NCBI RefSeq assembly: GCF_030316855.1
Contig: NZ_JASZYR010000004.1
Span: forward strand, 390,359-454,358
Direction of reading: 5' to 3'
DNA: 64,000 nucleotides
DNA from: Variovorax sp. J22P240
Lineage (GTDB): Bacteria > Pseudomonadota > Gammaproteobacteria > Burkholderiales > Burkholderiaceae_C
The notes beneath the pieces were generated by a model, which saw nothing but the letters and a program-made list of their open reading frames with translations, searched no databases and was not told the origin of the DNA. A program made the translations under genes and the position numbers. Below are positions 1 through 11,591 of this stretch, piece by piece. The first letter of the stretch is position 1. Every line of letters begins with the position of its first letter.

Positions 1-473
1 AAGAGGCGGTGTTCGAGCGCGCCAAGCCGCTGTTCGAGGCCATGGGCAAGAACATCACGCTGGTCGGCGGCAACGGCGACGGCCAGACCACCAAGGTGGC
101 CAACCAGATCATCGTGGCGCTCAACATCGCCGCCGTGGGCGAGGCGCTGCTGTTCGCAAGCAAGGCCGGCGCCGATCCGGCCAAGGTGCGTCAGGCGCTG
201 ATGGGCGGATTCGCGGCCAGCCGCATCCTCGAAGTGCATGGCGAGCGCATGATCAAGCGCACCTTCAACCCCGGCTTCCGCATCGCACTGCACCAGAAGG
301 ACCTGAGCCTTGCACTGGCTGGCGCGAAGTCGATGGGAGTGGCGCTACCTCAGACCGCTTCCGCTGCGCAGCTGATGCAGTCCTGCGCTGCCCACGGGTG
401 GGATCAGCTGGACCACTCGGCGCTCGTCAAGGCGCTGGAGCAGATGGCGGCGCACGAAGTCGCGCCGGACTGA
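1..473 (+). CDS. glxR: 2-hydroxy-3-oxopropionate (tartronate semialdehyde) reductase, C-terminal part
   Basis: The gene enters from the left edge, so only about the last 155 residues are present and the NAD(P)-binding Rossmann half is missing. The visible part is the all-helical dimerisation domain of the beta-hydroxyacid dehydrogenase family. It carries the family's catalytic lysine in the motif GQTTKVANQ (Lys codon at 93-95), followed by the long helix with the GEALLFASKAGAD pattern. That pattern is typical of tartronate semialdehyde reductases (GlxR/GarR), which reduce tartronate semialdehyde to D-glycerate in glyoxylate and glycerate metabolism in the cytoplasm. Close relatives such as 3-hydroxyisobutyrate dehydrogenase share the fold, but the GGNGDGQ stretch favours GlxR. 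The stop is at 471-473, just 12 bases from the convergent TPR gene. Confidence 0.85.
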   Translation, partial: EAVFERAKPLFEAMGKNITLVGGNGDGQTTKVANQIIVALNIAAVGEALLFASKAGADPAKVRQALMGGFAASRILEVHGERMIKRTFNPGFRIALHQKDLSLALAGAKSMGVALPQTASAAQLMQSCAAHGWDQLDHSALVKALEQMAAHEVAPD

Positions 474-484
474 CGCGGCACTGT

Positions 485-1834
485 TCAACGATTGAACGCC
501 GGCAGCCCGAGGCGCGCATAGACCGCCTCGGCCTGCCGGCGCAGTCGCGTGGATTCGGGCTGCCCGTTGACCTGCTGCTGCAGGATGCCTTGTGCGCCCG
601 TCAGCGTCGCCTCGGTGCCATTCCGGATCAGGGCATCGAGGTAGACCTGCTCGAACAAGTCCCGCTGCGCATGGCTGCCGCCGATCTCGATGAGGCGGGG
701 CAGCGCAAGTCCCAGCCCCTCGATCGCCGAGTTGAAATCGCCGCGGGCATGGGCGCGCAGCCCCTGCGCAGCCGGTACGCACACGCGTTGCCATGCATCG
801 CGCGTCGACGGCGGCGCTTTCGGTGCAAATGCTTCGATGTTGCGCATCAGTCTGTCGGCCTCGGGTCGATCGGCGCGCGCCAATCCATACAGATACTGCA
901 AATCGAGAAACGGCAGCACGTGATCGTCGAGCCGCAGCGCCAGATGGTCGGCGAGGTCTACCCAGCGGTCGCCGACATCGATGCCCGCCAATTCGAAACG
1001 CGCGAGCAGCGAGACAGCCCCGATCTGGTCCTGCGAATATTCCTTGACCACACCCCACACCTGCCGGTCGTAGACCTCCAGCGCCTCCGCATCGCGCCCG
1101 AGGTCGATCAGGAAGAGGGCCACGTGCCACCAGTTGTGCGTGACCATGAAGGAATTGAGGCCGACCCAGGTGTCGCTCACGCTGCGCATGAACGCCAGGC
1201 CTTCGGTCAGGCGGCCCTCGGTCAGCATCACATGGCCCAGCGCGTGGTGCGCCCAGGGCTCCTTGCGCTCCATTGAAATCGCCCGGCGCGCACTGGTCTC
1301 GGCATCGCGCATCAGATGGCATTGCTCGTAGCCGAAGGCCGCCATGCCGTGCAGGTAGGGCACGTCGCCCGCGGCCGGCAGCGCTGCGAGCGCAAGCCGC
1401 AGCATGCCGGGACAGTCGCCGGTGTTGAAGCAGTGGTACTGCCCGAGCTTGAGCGAGGCCAGGTCGCGCGGGTGCTCGCGGGCCTGCTCGTGATGGAGCG
1501 CGATCGCCTGGGCGATGTCGCCGTCTGCCCAGGCCACGACGGCGGCGATATAGCGCTGTTCGCGGGGCGTGGCCGTTGCGGCGGCAGCCTGTGCGCGTTC
1601 GATGAATGGCCGTGCATTGGATGCCGCATCGCGCGATTCCGCGAACAGGTGCAGGGTGGCGCAGTAGGCCTGCACGATCGGGCTCGGATCATTCTGGGCC
1701 GCGAGCACGTCCACCGCTCTCGCTTCACACGAGATGAAGCCTTCGACGAAGGCGTTGACCGCGCCCGTGCTCGTCGGGTCGGCAAGGCTGATCGGATTGC
1801 CGAGGCTGTCGGTGAAGCGGGTGGTTGAACTCAA
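485..1834 (-). CDS. TTC38-like tetratricopeptide repeat protein
   Basis: This 449-residue soluble protein has no signal peptide or membrane segment. It looks like the bacterial relatives of eukaryotic TTC38: an N-terminal part reading as an ordered NAFVEGFIS/DVLAAQ helix pair, then degenerate TPR-like helices. A well conserved central block contains HGMAAFGYEQ, the AxxHALGHVML pattern and a tryptophan/histidine-rich HNWWHVALFLIDLGR segment. Function is unknown in bacteria; a scaffold or small-molecule-handling role is only inference. It runs convergently into the glxR-like gene (11-base gap) and is followed on its upstream side by a tautomerase gene on the same strand, 64 bases away. The start ATG was chosen because the reading frame begins there. 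Confidence 0.75.
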   Translation of the reverse strand: MSSTTRFTDSLGNPISLADPTSTGAVNAFVEGFISCEARAVDVLAAQNDPSPIVQAYCATLHLFAESRDAASNARPFIERAQAAAATATPREQRYIAAVVAWADGDIAQAIALHHEQAREHPRDLASLKLGQYHCFNTGDCPGMLRLALAALPAAGDVPYLHGMAAFGYEQCHLMRDAETSARRAISMERKEPWAHHALGHVMLTEGRLTEGLAFMRSVSDTWVGLNSFMVTHNWWHVALFLIDLGRDAEALEVYDRQVWGVVKEYSQDQIGAVSLLARFELAGIDVGDRWVDLADHLALRLDDHVLPFLDLQYLYGLARADRPEADRLMRNIEAFAPKAPPSTRDAWQRVCVPAAQGLRAHARGDFNSAIEGLGLALPRLIEIGGSHAQRDLFEQVYLDALIRNGTEATLTGAQGILQQQVNGQPESTRLRRQAEAVYARLGLPAFNR

Positions 1835-1898
1835 GGCGATTCCTGGGGCGTGGCTCGGAGAGTGCTCTCATGTTGCCACGCCCCGGATCAGCCTGCGA

Positions 1899-2297
1899 TC
1901 AGACGCCGGCTTGCTGGTGCCGGTATTCCTGCGTCTTGCCGCCGTAGCCGTAGGCGGCGGCGCGGGCGTCGATCAGGTGCACATACGACACCTCGTGCAG
2001 GTTGCTCCGCAGCGCCGCCATCGCGGCGTGGATCTCGCGCAGGTACCGCGCCTTCTCCGCCTTGGTGTTCGTCTCGTCGGTGATGCTGATGTCGAGGTGA
2101 AACGCCGACTTGCCAAGTTCCGCCAGCGATTGTCCGCCGATGAACCAGGCGTCGGCCGCGATGAACTGCACCGTGATCGCGATCACCGGCAGCTTCTTGT
2201 CGAGCACGGTCTGGGTGAGTTCGGCCACCTTGTCGACGACGCGCCGGGTGAGTTGCGCGTCAGGCTGGCCCGAGAGGTGAACGACGATGTGAGGCAT
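1899..2297 (-). CDS. Tautomerase superfamily protein (4-oxalocrotonate tautomerase-like)
   Basis: This 132-residue protein begins Met-Pro-His. Removal of Met would expose the amino-terminal proline that serves as the catalytic base in the tautomerase/MIF superfamily. It is about twice the length of a classical 4-oxalocrotonate tautomerase, so it may be the two-repeat or long single-domain type rather than the 62-residue enzyme. A beta-strand of the form PHIVVHLSG is followed by the expected amphipathic helix (TRRVVDKVAELTQTVL). It is divergent from the LysR gene at 2395, and the 97-base gap holds two dyads. That is the classic arrangement in which a LysR protein controls the neighbouring enzyme gene. 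The substrate is unknown. Confidence 0.8.
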   Translation of the reverse strand: MPHIVVHLSGQPDAQLTRRVVDKVAELTQTVLDKKLPVIAITVQFIAADAWFIGGQSLAELGKSAFHLDISITDETNTKAEKARYLREIHAAMAALRSNLHEVSYVHLIDARAAAYGYGGKTQEYRHQQAGV

Positions 2298-2341
2298 GGT
2301 GAGGTCCTTTCCTGCGATGAACGAGGTGTCATTGTGGGAAT

Positions 2342-2385
2342 GATGAGATCATCTGAAAAGCGGGAAGATATGATGTATTTCATCA
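2342..2385. promoter_or_regulatory. Two dyad-symmetric operator candidates between tautomerase and LysR genes
   Basis: Positions 2342-2353 read GATGA-GA-TCATC and 2371-2385 read TGATG-TATTT-CATCA. Both are perfect 5-bp inverted repeats built from the same GATGA/TCATC-like half site, and their centres are about 30 bp apart. The region is AT-richer than its surroundings. Paired dyads of this kind in a divergent LysR intergenic region are usual recognition and activation sites for the regulator. Binding here is inferred. Confidence 0.5.
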
Positions 2386-2394
2386 ATTATTCGA

Positions 2395-3282
2395 ATGGAT
2401 AAGAGCATGCAGTCGTTCGATATCGAGCAACTGAAGACACTGGTCGCCGTCGTCGAGGCCGGCAGCCTGACCGCGGCGGCGCCGGTGGTTTTCCTGTCGC
2501 AGTCCGCGGTCAGCGAGCAGATGCGCAAGCTCGAAGAGCGAGTCGGGCAGTCCTTGCTGACGCGCAGCAAGGTCGGCGTGACGCCGACGCCCGCGGGCCT
2601 TCGCCTCATCGGGCATGCGCGACGCATCCTCGCGTTGAGCGACGAAGCGTTTCGCGACTTGCGCGGCGAATCGTTGCAAGGCGAGCTTCGGCTCGCGGTC
2701 ACCGACTACTTCCGTCCCGGCGACCTGACACGGCTGCTGAGCCGCCTCGGCGAGGGCTATCCGGGGGTGCGTCTGAATGTGAGCGTGCTGAAAAGCGGCG
2801 CCATTGAAGCGGGGTATGCGCGTGGCGACTTCGATGTCGGGTTGTCAATGCGCATCGTCGGAAATCCGGGAGATGAAAAGGCGAAGGGCTCGGCGCGCGT
2901 CGCTGCGCTGCGTCGCGAATCTCTCGCCTGGATGGGGGCGGAGGGCGGGCGCATCCGACGTGACGAGCCGTTGCGACTCCTCGTATTGCCCGACACGTGC
3001 TCACTGCATCAGTTCACCGTCAAGCTGCTGCGGCAGCGCCGTGTTCCCTACGTGGTGGCGCACGTGGCGTCCGGTGTCGCCGGACTTCAATCGGCGCTGG
3101 CGGCGGGCCTGGGCGTCGCCTGTCTCAACGAATCGGCCCTGTGCGAAGGCGTGGCGCGGCTGGCACCTCCGCACGGTCTGCCGGCTTTGCCGCGCGTCGC
3201 GTTTCACTTTCTTCCGGCGCGCCGCGGTGAAACCGAATTCGTGACGCGGGCGCGCGACCTGCTGGCGTCGCACCTCATTTGA
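2395..3282 (+). CDS. LysR-family transcriptional regulator
   Basis: This 295-residue protein has the standard two-part build. The N-terminal winged helix-turn-helix covers roughly residues 8-65: FDIEQLKTLVAVVEAGSLTAAA, interrupted by the recognition-helix pattern QSAVSEQMRKLEERVG. A periplasmic-binding-like effector domain follows from about residue 95. It is transcribed away from the tautomerase gene, so it probably regulates that gene and itself. The start ATG at 2395 has no strong Shine-Dalgarno sequence, and ATG at 2407 is an alternative that loses only four residues. The effector cannot be predicted from sequence. Confidence 0.9.
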   Translation: MDKSMQSFDIEQLKTLVAVVEAGSLTAAAPVVFLSQSAVSEQMRKLEERVGQSLLTRSKVGVTPTPAGLRLIGHARRILALSDEAFRDLRGESLQGELRLAVTDYFRPGDLTRLLSRLGEGYPGVRLNVSVLKSGAIEAGYARGDFDVGLSMRIVGNPGDEKAKGSARVAALRRESLAWMGAEGGRIRRDEPLRLLVLPDTCSLHQFTVKLLRQRRVPYVVAHVASGVAGLQSALAAGLGVACLNESALCEGVARLAPPHGLPALPRVAFHFLPARRGETEFVTRARDLLASHLI

Positions 3283-3306
3283 GATGCGGGCCGGCGGGGC
3301 ATGGCC

Positions 3307-4719
3307 TCACTCGCCCGGCGGTTGCGGCCAGGGCCGTTGCGGTTCGCGGATCAGCTCGAAGGCGCGCGACACCTGCAGCACGCCGAGGTCGTCGAAGCGG
3401 TGCCCGGCAATCTGCAGGCCGATCGGCAGGCCATTGGTGGTGTAGCCACAATTGATCGACGACGCTGGCTGCTCCGACATGTTGTATGGCACCGTGAAGC
3501 CGATGTGTTCCAGTGGCCGAAGCGGGTCGTTGGTGGGTGAGGGCATCTCGGCGGCCGCCGGCGCGTTGGGCGAGGTGGGAGAGATCACGTAGTCGTACTT
3601 CGCGCAGGCGGCCACGGCCGCTACGCGTGTCGTGTGGAACTGGCTGAAGGCGCGGAACACCTGTTCGCCGCTGAACCCCGCTGCACTCTCCGCCCACTCG
3701 CGGATGTAGGGCAGGACCCTGGCGCGCTGCTCGGGCTTCAGCGCATTCATGTCCACCAGCGAACGCATGCGCCACAAATGGTCCATGCCGTCGAGCATCG
3801 CCTGCGACATGAAGGGCCGCATGGGTTCGACGATGGCCCCAGCACGTTCGAAGAGACGCGCTGCGCGTTCGACGGCTGCCTTGATCTCCGGCTCGACGGC
3901 CAGACCGCAGCCGGCATCCAGCAGCAGGCCGATGCGCAGGCCGCGCAGATGGTCGGGGCTCACGTCGAAGGACGACCAGGCGATCTCCTGCGCGGGCAGG
4001 CTCATGCTGTCGCGCGCATCGGCTTGCGCGAGCGTCTGCATCATCAGCGCCGCATCACCGACGGTGCGCGTCATCGGGCCGGCGGCCCGGCCCATGTAGG
4101 GCGGGTCGATCGGGATGCGTCCGAGGCTGGGCTTGAGCGTGAAGATGCCGCACCAGCCGGCCGGCAGGCGCAGCGAACCGCCGATGTCGGTGCCGATGTG
4201 CAGCGGACCGTAGCCCGCGGCGGCCGCGGCGCCGGCACCGGCGCTGGAACCACCGGGAGTCTTCGACAAATCCCACGGGTTGCGTGCCAGCTTGTGAAAG
4301 CTCGACAGCCCCGAGGACAGCATCCCGTAGTCGGGCATCGTCGTCTTGCTTACGACCACTGCGCCGGCTTCTTTCAGGCGCGCGGCCGGCGGGGCGTCGG
4401 CCTCGGCGGGCCGCAACTCGACGGCGGCCGTGCCGGCCGGCATCGGGTCGCCGCGCGTCGCGATGTTTTCCTTGATGGTCGTGGGCACGCCGTCGAGCGG
4501 GCCGAGCGGTTCGCCGCGCTGCCAGCGCGCTTCGGAGGCGCGCGCCTGTTCGAGCGCGGCTTCGGGCCGCAGCAGCCAGGTGGCCTGCAGATGAGGTTCC
4601 CAACGCTCGATGTGGTCGAGCACGGATTGCGTGACCTCGACCGGGGACAGGGTCCTTTCGCGGTAGCCGGCGATCAGTTCCCGTGCGGACAGGTCGTGCA
4701 GCGTGTTGCTCACGACCAC
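3307..4719 (-). CDS. Amidase (amidase signature family)
   Basis: This 470-residue enzyme belongs to the amidase signature family, which hydrolyses carboxamides through a Ser-cisSer-Lys triad. All three residues are present: Lys83 in TIKEN, the cis-serine in GGSSAGAG (Ser158/Ser159) and the nucleophile in GTDIGGSLRLPA (Ser182). No signal peptide is seen, so it is probably cytoplasmic. Its ATG lies 10 bases inside the end of the upstream substrate-binding protein gene, so the two are translationally coupled. This places the amidase as the last gene of the peptide-type ABC operon and suggests that it hydrolyses an amide imported by that transporter. GatA is excluded because no gatB/gatC neighbours exist. 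The real substrate is unknown. Confidence 0.88.
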   Translation of the reverse strand: MVVSNTLHDLSARELIAGYRERTLSPVEVTQSVLDHIERWEPHLQATWLLRPEAALEQARASEARWQRGEPLGPLDGVPTTIKENIATRGDPMPAGTAAVELRPAEADAPPAARLKEAGAVVVSKTTMPDYGMLSSGLSSFHKLARNPWDLSKTPGGSSAGAGAAAAAGYGPLHIGTDIGGSLRLPAGWCGIFTLKPSLGRIPIDPPYMGRAAGPMTRTVGDAALMMQTLAQADARDSMSLPAQEIAWSSFDVSPDHLRGLRIGLLLDAGCGLAVEPEIKAAVERAARLFERAGAIVEPMRPFMSQAMLDGMDHLWRMRSLVDMNALKPEQRARVLPYIREWAESAAGFSGEQVFRAFSQFHTTRVAAVAACAKYDYVISPTSPNAPAAAEMPSPTNDPLRPLEHIGFTVPYNMSEQPASSINCGYTTNGLPIGLQIAGHRFDDLGVLQVSRAFELIREPQRPWPQPPGE

Positions 4720-6206
4720 GACAGTGCGGACAGGTCGTTGACGAAGACCGGCATCTCTTTCCAGAGGCCCTTGACACCCTTCTTGGCGATGACGGGGAAC
4801 TGGGGCTGGAACAGGAAGGCATTCGCTGCGTCATTGGCGAGCAGCTTCTGCGCCTCTCCCAGCAGCTTGTTGCGCTCGGCGGTGTTGCCCGTCGCCTTGA
4901 TCTTGTCGTACAGCGCGTTGAATTCCTTCGACTGGTAGCCCCAGTAGTAGTCGGCCTTGGCGTAGTTGCCAAGGTCGAAAGGCTCGACGTGCGAAACGAT
5001 GCTGAGGTCGTAGTCCTTGTTGCCGTAGGTGCCGCTGAGCCACTGCGCCCATTCGACGTTCTGGATCTTCACGTTGATGCCGATCTTGGCCAGTTGCGCT
5101 GCGACCACTTCGCCGCCCTGGCGGGCGTAGGGCGGCGGTGGTAGCGTCATCGTGAGCTCGAGCGGCGTCTTGACGCCGGCCTCGGCCAGAAGCTGCTTGG
5201 CCTTCTCGATATTGAAGGGATTCACGGCCGTGGTGTCGACGTAGCCCGCGGCGCCCGGCACGTAGTGACTGCCGATCGGCACGCCGAAGCCGTCTGCCGC
5301 GCCTTCGATCACGGCCTTGCGGTCGATGGCCATGGAGATCGCCTTTCGCACACGCGGGTCGTCGAGCGGCTTCCTCTTGTTGTTGATCGCGAGGATGGTC
5401 TTGGCGCGCGAGCCGCCGAGGATCACCTGGTACTGCGGGTTGTTCTTGAACTGCGGCACCACGCGCGTCGCGATCCGCGGGAAGGCATCGACGTCGCCGG
5501 CCAGCAGCGAGGCTGCCTGCGCGGCCGGGTCGGAGATGAACCGGAAGGTGACCTTGTTCAGCTTCGCCGTACCGGGGTTGCGAAAGCCGTCCCACTTGCT
5601 CAGCACCAGCGAGCTGCCCTTGTTCCAGCTGTCGAGCTTGTAGGGGCCGGTGCCCACGGGCTTGGTGGCATTGGTGTCGGCGCTCTTCGGCTCGACGATG
5701 ACGGCGGTGGCCTGGCCCAGCAGGAAGGGCAGGTCGGGGTCGATTTCCTTGTTGATCAGCACCACCGTGTAGTCGTCGACCACCTGGGTGGTGATGTTGG
5801 CGAAGGTGCGCTTGTCCTTGTTGGTGCTCTTCTCGCCGCCGGCGCGGTCGAAGGAGAATTTGACCGCCTGTGCGTTGAAAGGCTCGCCGTTCTGGAACTT
5901 GACGCCGCGCCTCAGTCTGAAGGTGTAGGTGCGCAGGTCCGGCGAGACTTCCCAGCTTTCGGCCAGGAGCGGGGAGACGCTGCCGTCGGCGTTGATCTTG
6001 GTGAGCGTCTCCAGGATGTTGTACTGGACGATCTCGGCGATGGCGGATGCGGCGCCTGCGGTCGGGTCCAGCCCCGGCGGTTCCAGCGTCATCCCCAGCA
6101 CCATCGAATCCTTGCGCCCCTGGGCCAGTGCGGCCTGCGGCAGCGCGAGCGGCACGGTGGCGAGTGCGGCAGTGGTCAAAAGGGTGCGGCGTTTCAACAT
6201 GGTCAA
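4710..6206 (-). CDS. ABC transporter substrate-binding protein, family 5 (peptide/nickel/glutathione type)
   Basis: This 498-residue periplasmic binding protein has the family 5 (DppA/OppA/GsiB) architecture. An N-terminal export signal with twin arginines (LKRRTLLTTAALATVPLAL) ends near AALAQG. A hallmark region follows with LEPPGLDPT and later LLAESWEVSPDLRTYTFRLRRG. It should deliver its ligand to the DppB/C-type permeases encoded upstream in the same operon. A 78-base gap separates it from the preceding ATPase gene, enough for an internal RNA-processing or attenuation site, as highly expressed binding proteins often have; no hairpin is obvious. It overlaps the amidase gene by 10 bases. 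Either of the two Met codons at 6206 and 6200 could be the start. Confidence 0.9.
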   Translation of the reverse strand: MTMLKRRTLLTTAALATVPLALPQAALAQGRKDSMVLGMTLEPPGLDPTAGAASAIAEIVQYNILETLTKINADGSVSPLLAESWEVSPDLRTYTFRLRRGVKFQNGEPFNAQAVKFSFDRAGGEKSTNKDKRTFANITTQVVDDYTVVLINKEIDPDLPFLLGQATAVIVEPKSADTNATKPVGTGPYKLDSWNKGSSLVLSKWDGFRNPGTAKLNKVTFRFISDPAAQAASLLAGDVDAFPRIATRVVPQFKNNPQYQVILGGSRAKTILAINNKRKPLDDPRVRKAISMAIDRKAVIEGAADGFGVPIGSHYVPGAAGYVDTTAVNPFNIEKAKQLLAEAGVKTPLELTMTLPPPPYARQGGEVVAAQLAKIGINVKIQNVEWAQWLSGTYGNKDYDLSIVSHVEPFDLGNYAKADYYWGYQSKEFNALYDKIKATGNTAERNKLLGEAQKLLANDAANAFLFQPQFPVIAKKGVKGLWKEMPVFVNDLSALSWS

Positions 6207-6284
6207 GACTCCAGGGAAAAGCTGAGGGTTTGGAAATACAACGTTACATCATCCGGGGCGGCCGTACGCGCGGCAAGCATTTGC

Positions 6285-7114
<830 letters not shown>

Positions 7115-7118
<4 letters not shown>

Positions 7119-8104
7119 GCAGGGACTCCTTCCTCAGCGGCAATCTCGTCGAGCCGGATGCAGCGCACTTGATGGTCGCGCGGCAGCGGCACGGGAGGAG
7201 GGCGCGTCGCAAGGCAGGCGTCGATCGTGTAGCGGCAACGCCCTGCGAATGGGCATCCGGGCGGCAGGTCCACCAACTCGGGCACGCTGCCCTGGATCGT
7301 CGCGAGCTTCACGCCGCGCGGCGCGCCCAGCGCGGGCCGGGCCGCGAACAAGCCTTGGGTGTAGGGGTGGGCGCGCTCGGCGAAGACGGCCGCCGTCGGG
7401 CCGCTCTCGACCACGCTGCCGCCGTACATCACGAGCATCTTCGAGACGCTTTGCGCGATCACGCCGAGGTCGTGCGAAATCAGGATCAGCGCCATGCCGC
7501 GCTCCGCGACCAGGCCGCGGATGAGTTCGAGGATCTGCTTCTGGATCGTGACGTCGAGCGCTGTCGTCGGTTCGTCCGCAATCAGCAGATCGGGCCCGCA
7601 GGCCAGGGCCATCGCGATGCCGATGCGCTGGCGCTGCCCGCCCGAGAATTGATGTGGATAGGCGTCGAGACGCGATGCTGCGTCGGGAATGCCCACACGT
7701 TCGAGCAGCGCGAGCGCCTCCTTGCGGGCGTCGGCATTCGACAGGCCACGGTGCAGCCGCAGCGGCTCGCCCACCTGCCGCGCAATCGTGTGGACCGGGT
7801 TCAGCGCCGTCATCGGTTCCTGGAAGATCATGCCGATGCGGTTGCCACGCACCTCGCACATCTCGCGCTCGGGCAGGCCGACCAACTCGGTGCCGTCGAA
7901 GCGAATGCTGCCCGTCACCTCGGCGCTGGAAGGCAGCAGCCCCATCAGCGATTGCACGGTGATCGACTTGCCGCAGCCGGATTCGCCGACGATGCCGAGC
8001 GTTTCGCCGCGCTCCAGCGTGAAGCCGATGCCGCGCACTGCCTCGGCCGGACCGCGCTGCGTCTGCAGCTGGACGTGGAGATTGTTGACTTCGAGGAGAG
8101 GCAT
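7115..8104 (-). CDS. ABC transporter ATP-binding protein (DppD/OppD type)
   Basis: This 329-residue ATPase starts at the ATG at 8104 ([13 protein letters not shown]). It shows Walker A GESGCGKS, signature [16 protein letters not shown], Walker [15 protein letters not shown] and H-loop ISHDLGVI. The C-terminal oligopeptide-transporter extension has the conserved cysteines of the PGCPFAGRC...C segment, which in relatives can bind an iron-sulfur cluster. It lies 8 bases downstream of the permease gene and overlaps the next ATPase by 4 bases, which indicates one polycistronic message. It pairs with the DppF-type ATPase as a heterodimeric motor. Confidence 0.92.
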
Positions 8105-8112
8105 GTCGGGGT

Positions 8113-8987
8113 TCAGCGCGCGCGCGCGAGGCGGGGATCGAGCAGGTCGCGCAGGCCGTCGCCGAGCAGGTTGAGGCCTAGCACTGCCAAGGCGATGGCC
8201 ATGCCGGGAAAGACCGCGAGCAAAGGTGCCTGGAACATCATGGTCTGCGCCTCGCTCAGCATGCGGCCCCACGATGGCTGAGGCGGTTGCGTGCCGAGAC
8301 CGAGATAGGAGAGGGCGGCTTCGGCGAGGATCGCCACCGCGAAGCGGATCGTGATCTGCACGATCAGTACCGCCGAGATGTTCGGCAGCACGTGCTGCAT
8401 CGTGATCGCGAAAGAGCCCTTGCCGCAGGCGCGTGCAGCGGCGATGTATTCGCGCGACCAGATCGCGTTGGCCGATGCCCGCGTGATGCGCGCAAAGGTC
8501 GGGATGTTGTAGATGCCGATCGCGATGATCGCGTTCACGATGCCGGCGCCGAACACCGCCGTCATCATGATGGCCGACAGGATCGCGGGAAAGGCCATCG
8601 AGAAGTCGGTGAAGCGCATGATCGCTTCCTCGACCCATCCGCGCTTGGCCGCGGCGAGCAGGCCGAGCGCGGTGCCCACCGTGAGGCCGATGCCGACCGC
8701 GATCACCCCGACCAGAATGGACGCGCGAGCGCCGACCAGCAGCAGCGATGCCGCGTCGCGCCCGAAGGTGTCGGTGCCCAGCCAATGCGCGGCGCTCGGC
8801 CGCTGCAGCTTGCTGGCCAGGTCCATCTCGTAGGGCGACCAGGGTGTCCAGACGAGAGACACCGCCGCGGCCAGCAGCAACAGCAAGGTGAGAACGGCGC
8901 CGATCGCGAAGCTGCGGTGATGCAATGCACGACGCCAGAAGCCAGGCACCTTGAAGACTGCCGCACTTGGCACGGCGGGAGCGGCAC

Positions 8988-8991
<4 letters not shown>
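8113..8991 (-). CDS. ABC transporter permease (DppC type)
   Basis: This 292-residue inner-membrane permease has a long hydrophobic first segment near residues 28-50 and the DppC-specific N-terminal OppC region ending in HWLGTDTFGRD. Five further membrane spans follow. The cytoplasmic EAA-type loop is recognisable around EYIAAARACGKGS. It forms the translocation pore with the DppB-type protein. Its start codon overlaps the stop of the dppB-like gene by 4 bases, and it ends 8 bases before the DppD-type ATPase gene. Confidence 0.9.
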
Positions 8992-10764
<1,773 letters not shown>

Positions 10765-10796
10765 TTTTGTAGCTCCCTTTTCTTCTCTCTCTTCCG

Positions 10797-11429
10797 CTAG
10801 CCCACGGCGGGTGCGCCCCCGTCGCCCGGCTCACGCCGCGGTGGTTTGGGGCGCGGCGGCTTGCTCGTGTGGATGAGCAATGTCGCCTTGTCCATCTCGC
10901 CGGCCACCAGCGCCGGGAAGGCATGCAGCGTGCGAGCGATCGCGTCATCGATCGCCTCGCGTTGTTCCTTGAGAGGCTTCTTCAGCACCCAGCTGACGAC
11001 CTCCGACTTCACGCCCGGGTGGCCGATGCCCAGTCTCAGGCGCCAATAGTCGGCCGTGCCGAGTTGGGCATGAATGTCGCGTAGCCCGTTGTGGCCGGCA
11101 TGGCTGCCGCCGAGTTTCAGCTTGGCCTGGCCCGGAACCACGTCGAGTTCATCGTGCGCCACCAGGATTTCCTGCGGTTCGATCTTGAAGAAGCGCGCGA
11201 GTGCTGCGACCGACTTGCCCGAGAGATTCATGAAGGTCTGCGGCTCGAGCAACCAAAGCGGTTTGCCGCCGACTTGCGTGCGCGCCACGAGGCCGTGATA
11301 GGACCGCTCGGGCGAAAGGGTGAGCTTGAGATCGCGCGCGAGCGCGTCGATCCACCAGAAGCCTGCGTTGTGCCGCGTGGCTTCGTAATCCGGGCCCGGG
11401 TTTCCGAGGCCGACAAACAGCTTGATCAT
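10797..11429 (-). CDS. pth: Peptidyl-tRNA hydrolase
   Basis: This 210-residue enzyme cleaves peptidyl-tRNAs released from stalled ribosomes, recycling tRNA. The start ATG at 11429 gives [23 protein letters not shown] with a break after the family hallmark GLGNPG; the catalytic His is in RHNAG. Further conserved parts are the FMNLSGKSV segment, the catalytic Asp in VAHDELD, and [13 protein letters not shown]. The C-terminal tail is Pro/Arg-rich ([15 protein letters not shown]) and somewhat longer than in E. coli. It follows rplY, giving the prs-rplY-pth order common in beta-proteobacteria. A terminator and a repeat element separate it from rplY. Confidence 0.96.
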   Translation of the reverse strand: MIKLFVGLGNPGPDYEATRHNAGFWWIDALARDLKLTLSPERSYHGLVARTQVGGKPLWLLEPQTFMNLSGKSVAALARFFKIEPQEILVAHDELDVVPGQAKLKLGGSHAGHNGLRDIHAQLGTADYWRLRLGIGHPGVKSEVVSWVLKKPLKEQREAIDDAIARTLHAFPALVAGEMDKATLLIHTSKPPRPKPPRREPGDGGAPAVG

Positions 11430-11455
11430 GTCTGGATCATATTTGTTGCTCGCCC

Positions 11456-11540
11456 CCAGGCTGCCCGCACTTCGTGTCGGTACGCCTACCCCCTGCCGGG
11501 GGCGGGCCGGCCGCTTCGGGCGGCCGGGCGCGGCGGCCCC
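11456..11540. repeat. Intergenic repeat element, copy 1
   Basis: This GC-rich intergenic stretch contains CACTTCGTGT, then a CTACCCCCTGCCGGGGG dyad and a GGCCGGCCGC..GCGGCC dyad. The same order (CACTTCGTGT, CCACCCCCT-CCGGGGG, a second GC dyad) occurs at 19670-19750. The shared order and sequence point to a dispersed repeat family rather than chance. Role unknown. Confidence 0.55.
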
Positions 11541-11544
11541 CAAA

Positions 11545-11576
11545 TGAAAACGGCCCGCACTGGGCGGGCCGTTTGG
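11545..11576 (-). terminator. Rho-independent terminator of rplY
   Basis: On the minus strand an 11-bp stem, AACGGCCCGC paired with GCGGGCCGTT plus one flanking A-T pair, closes a 5-base loop. It is followed by TTTTCATTT. It begins 15 bases after the rplY stop. Confidence 0.8.
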
Positions 11577-11591
11577 GCTGCGCGAAACGAA

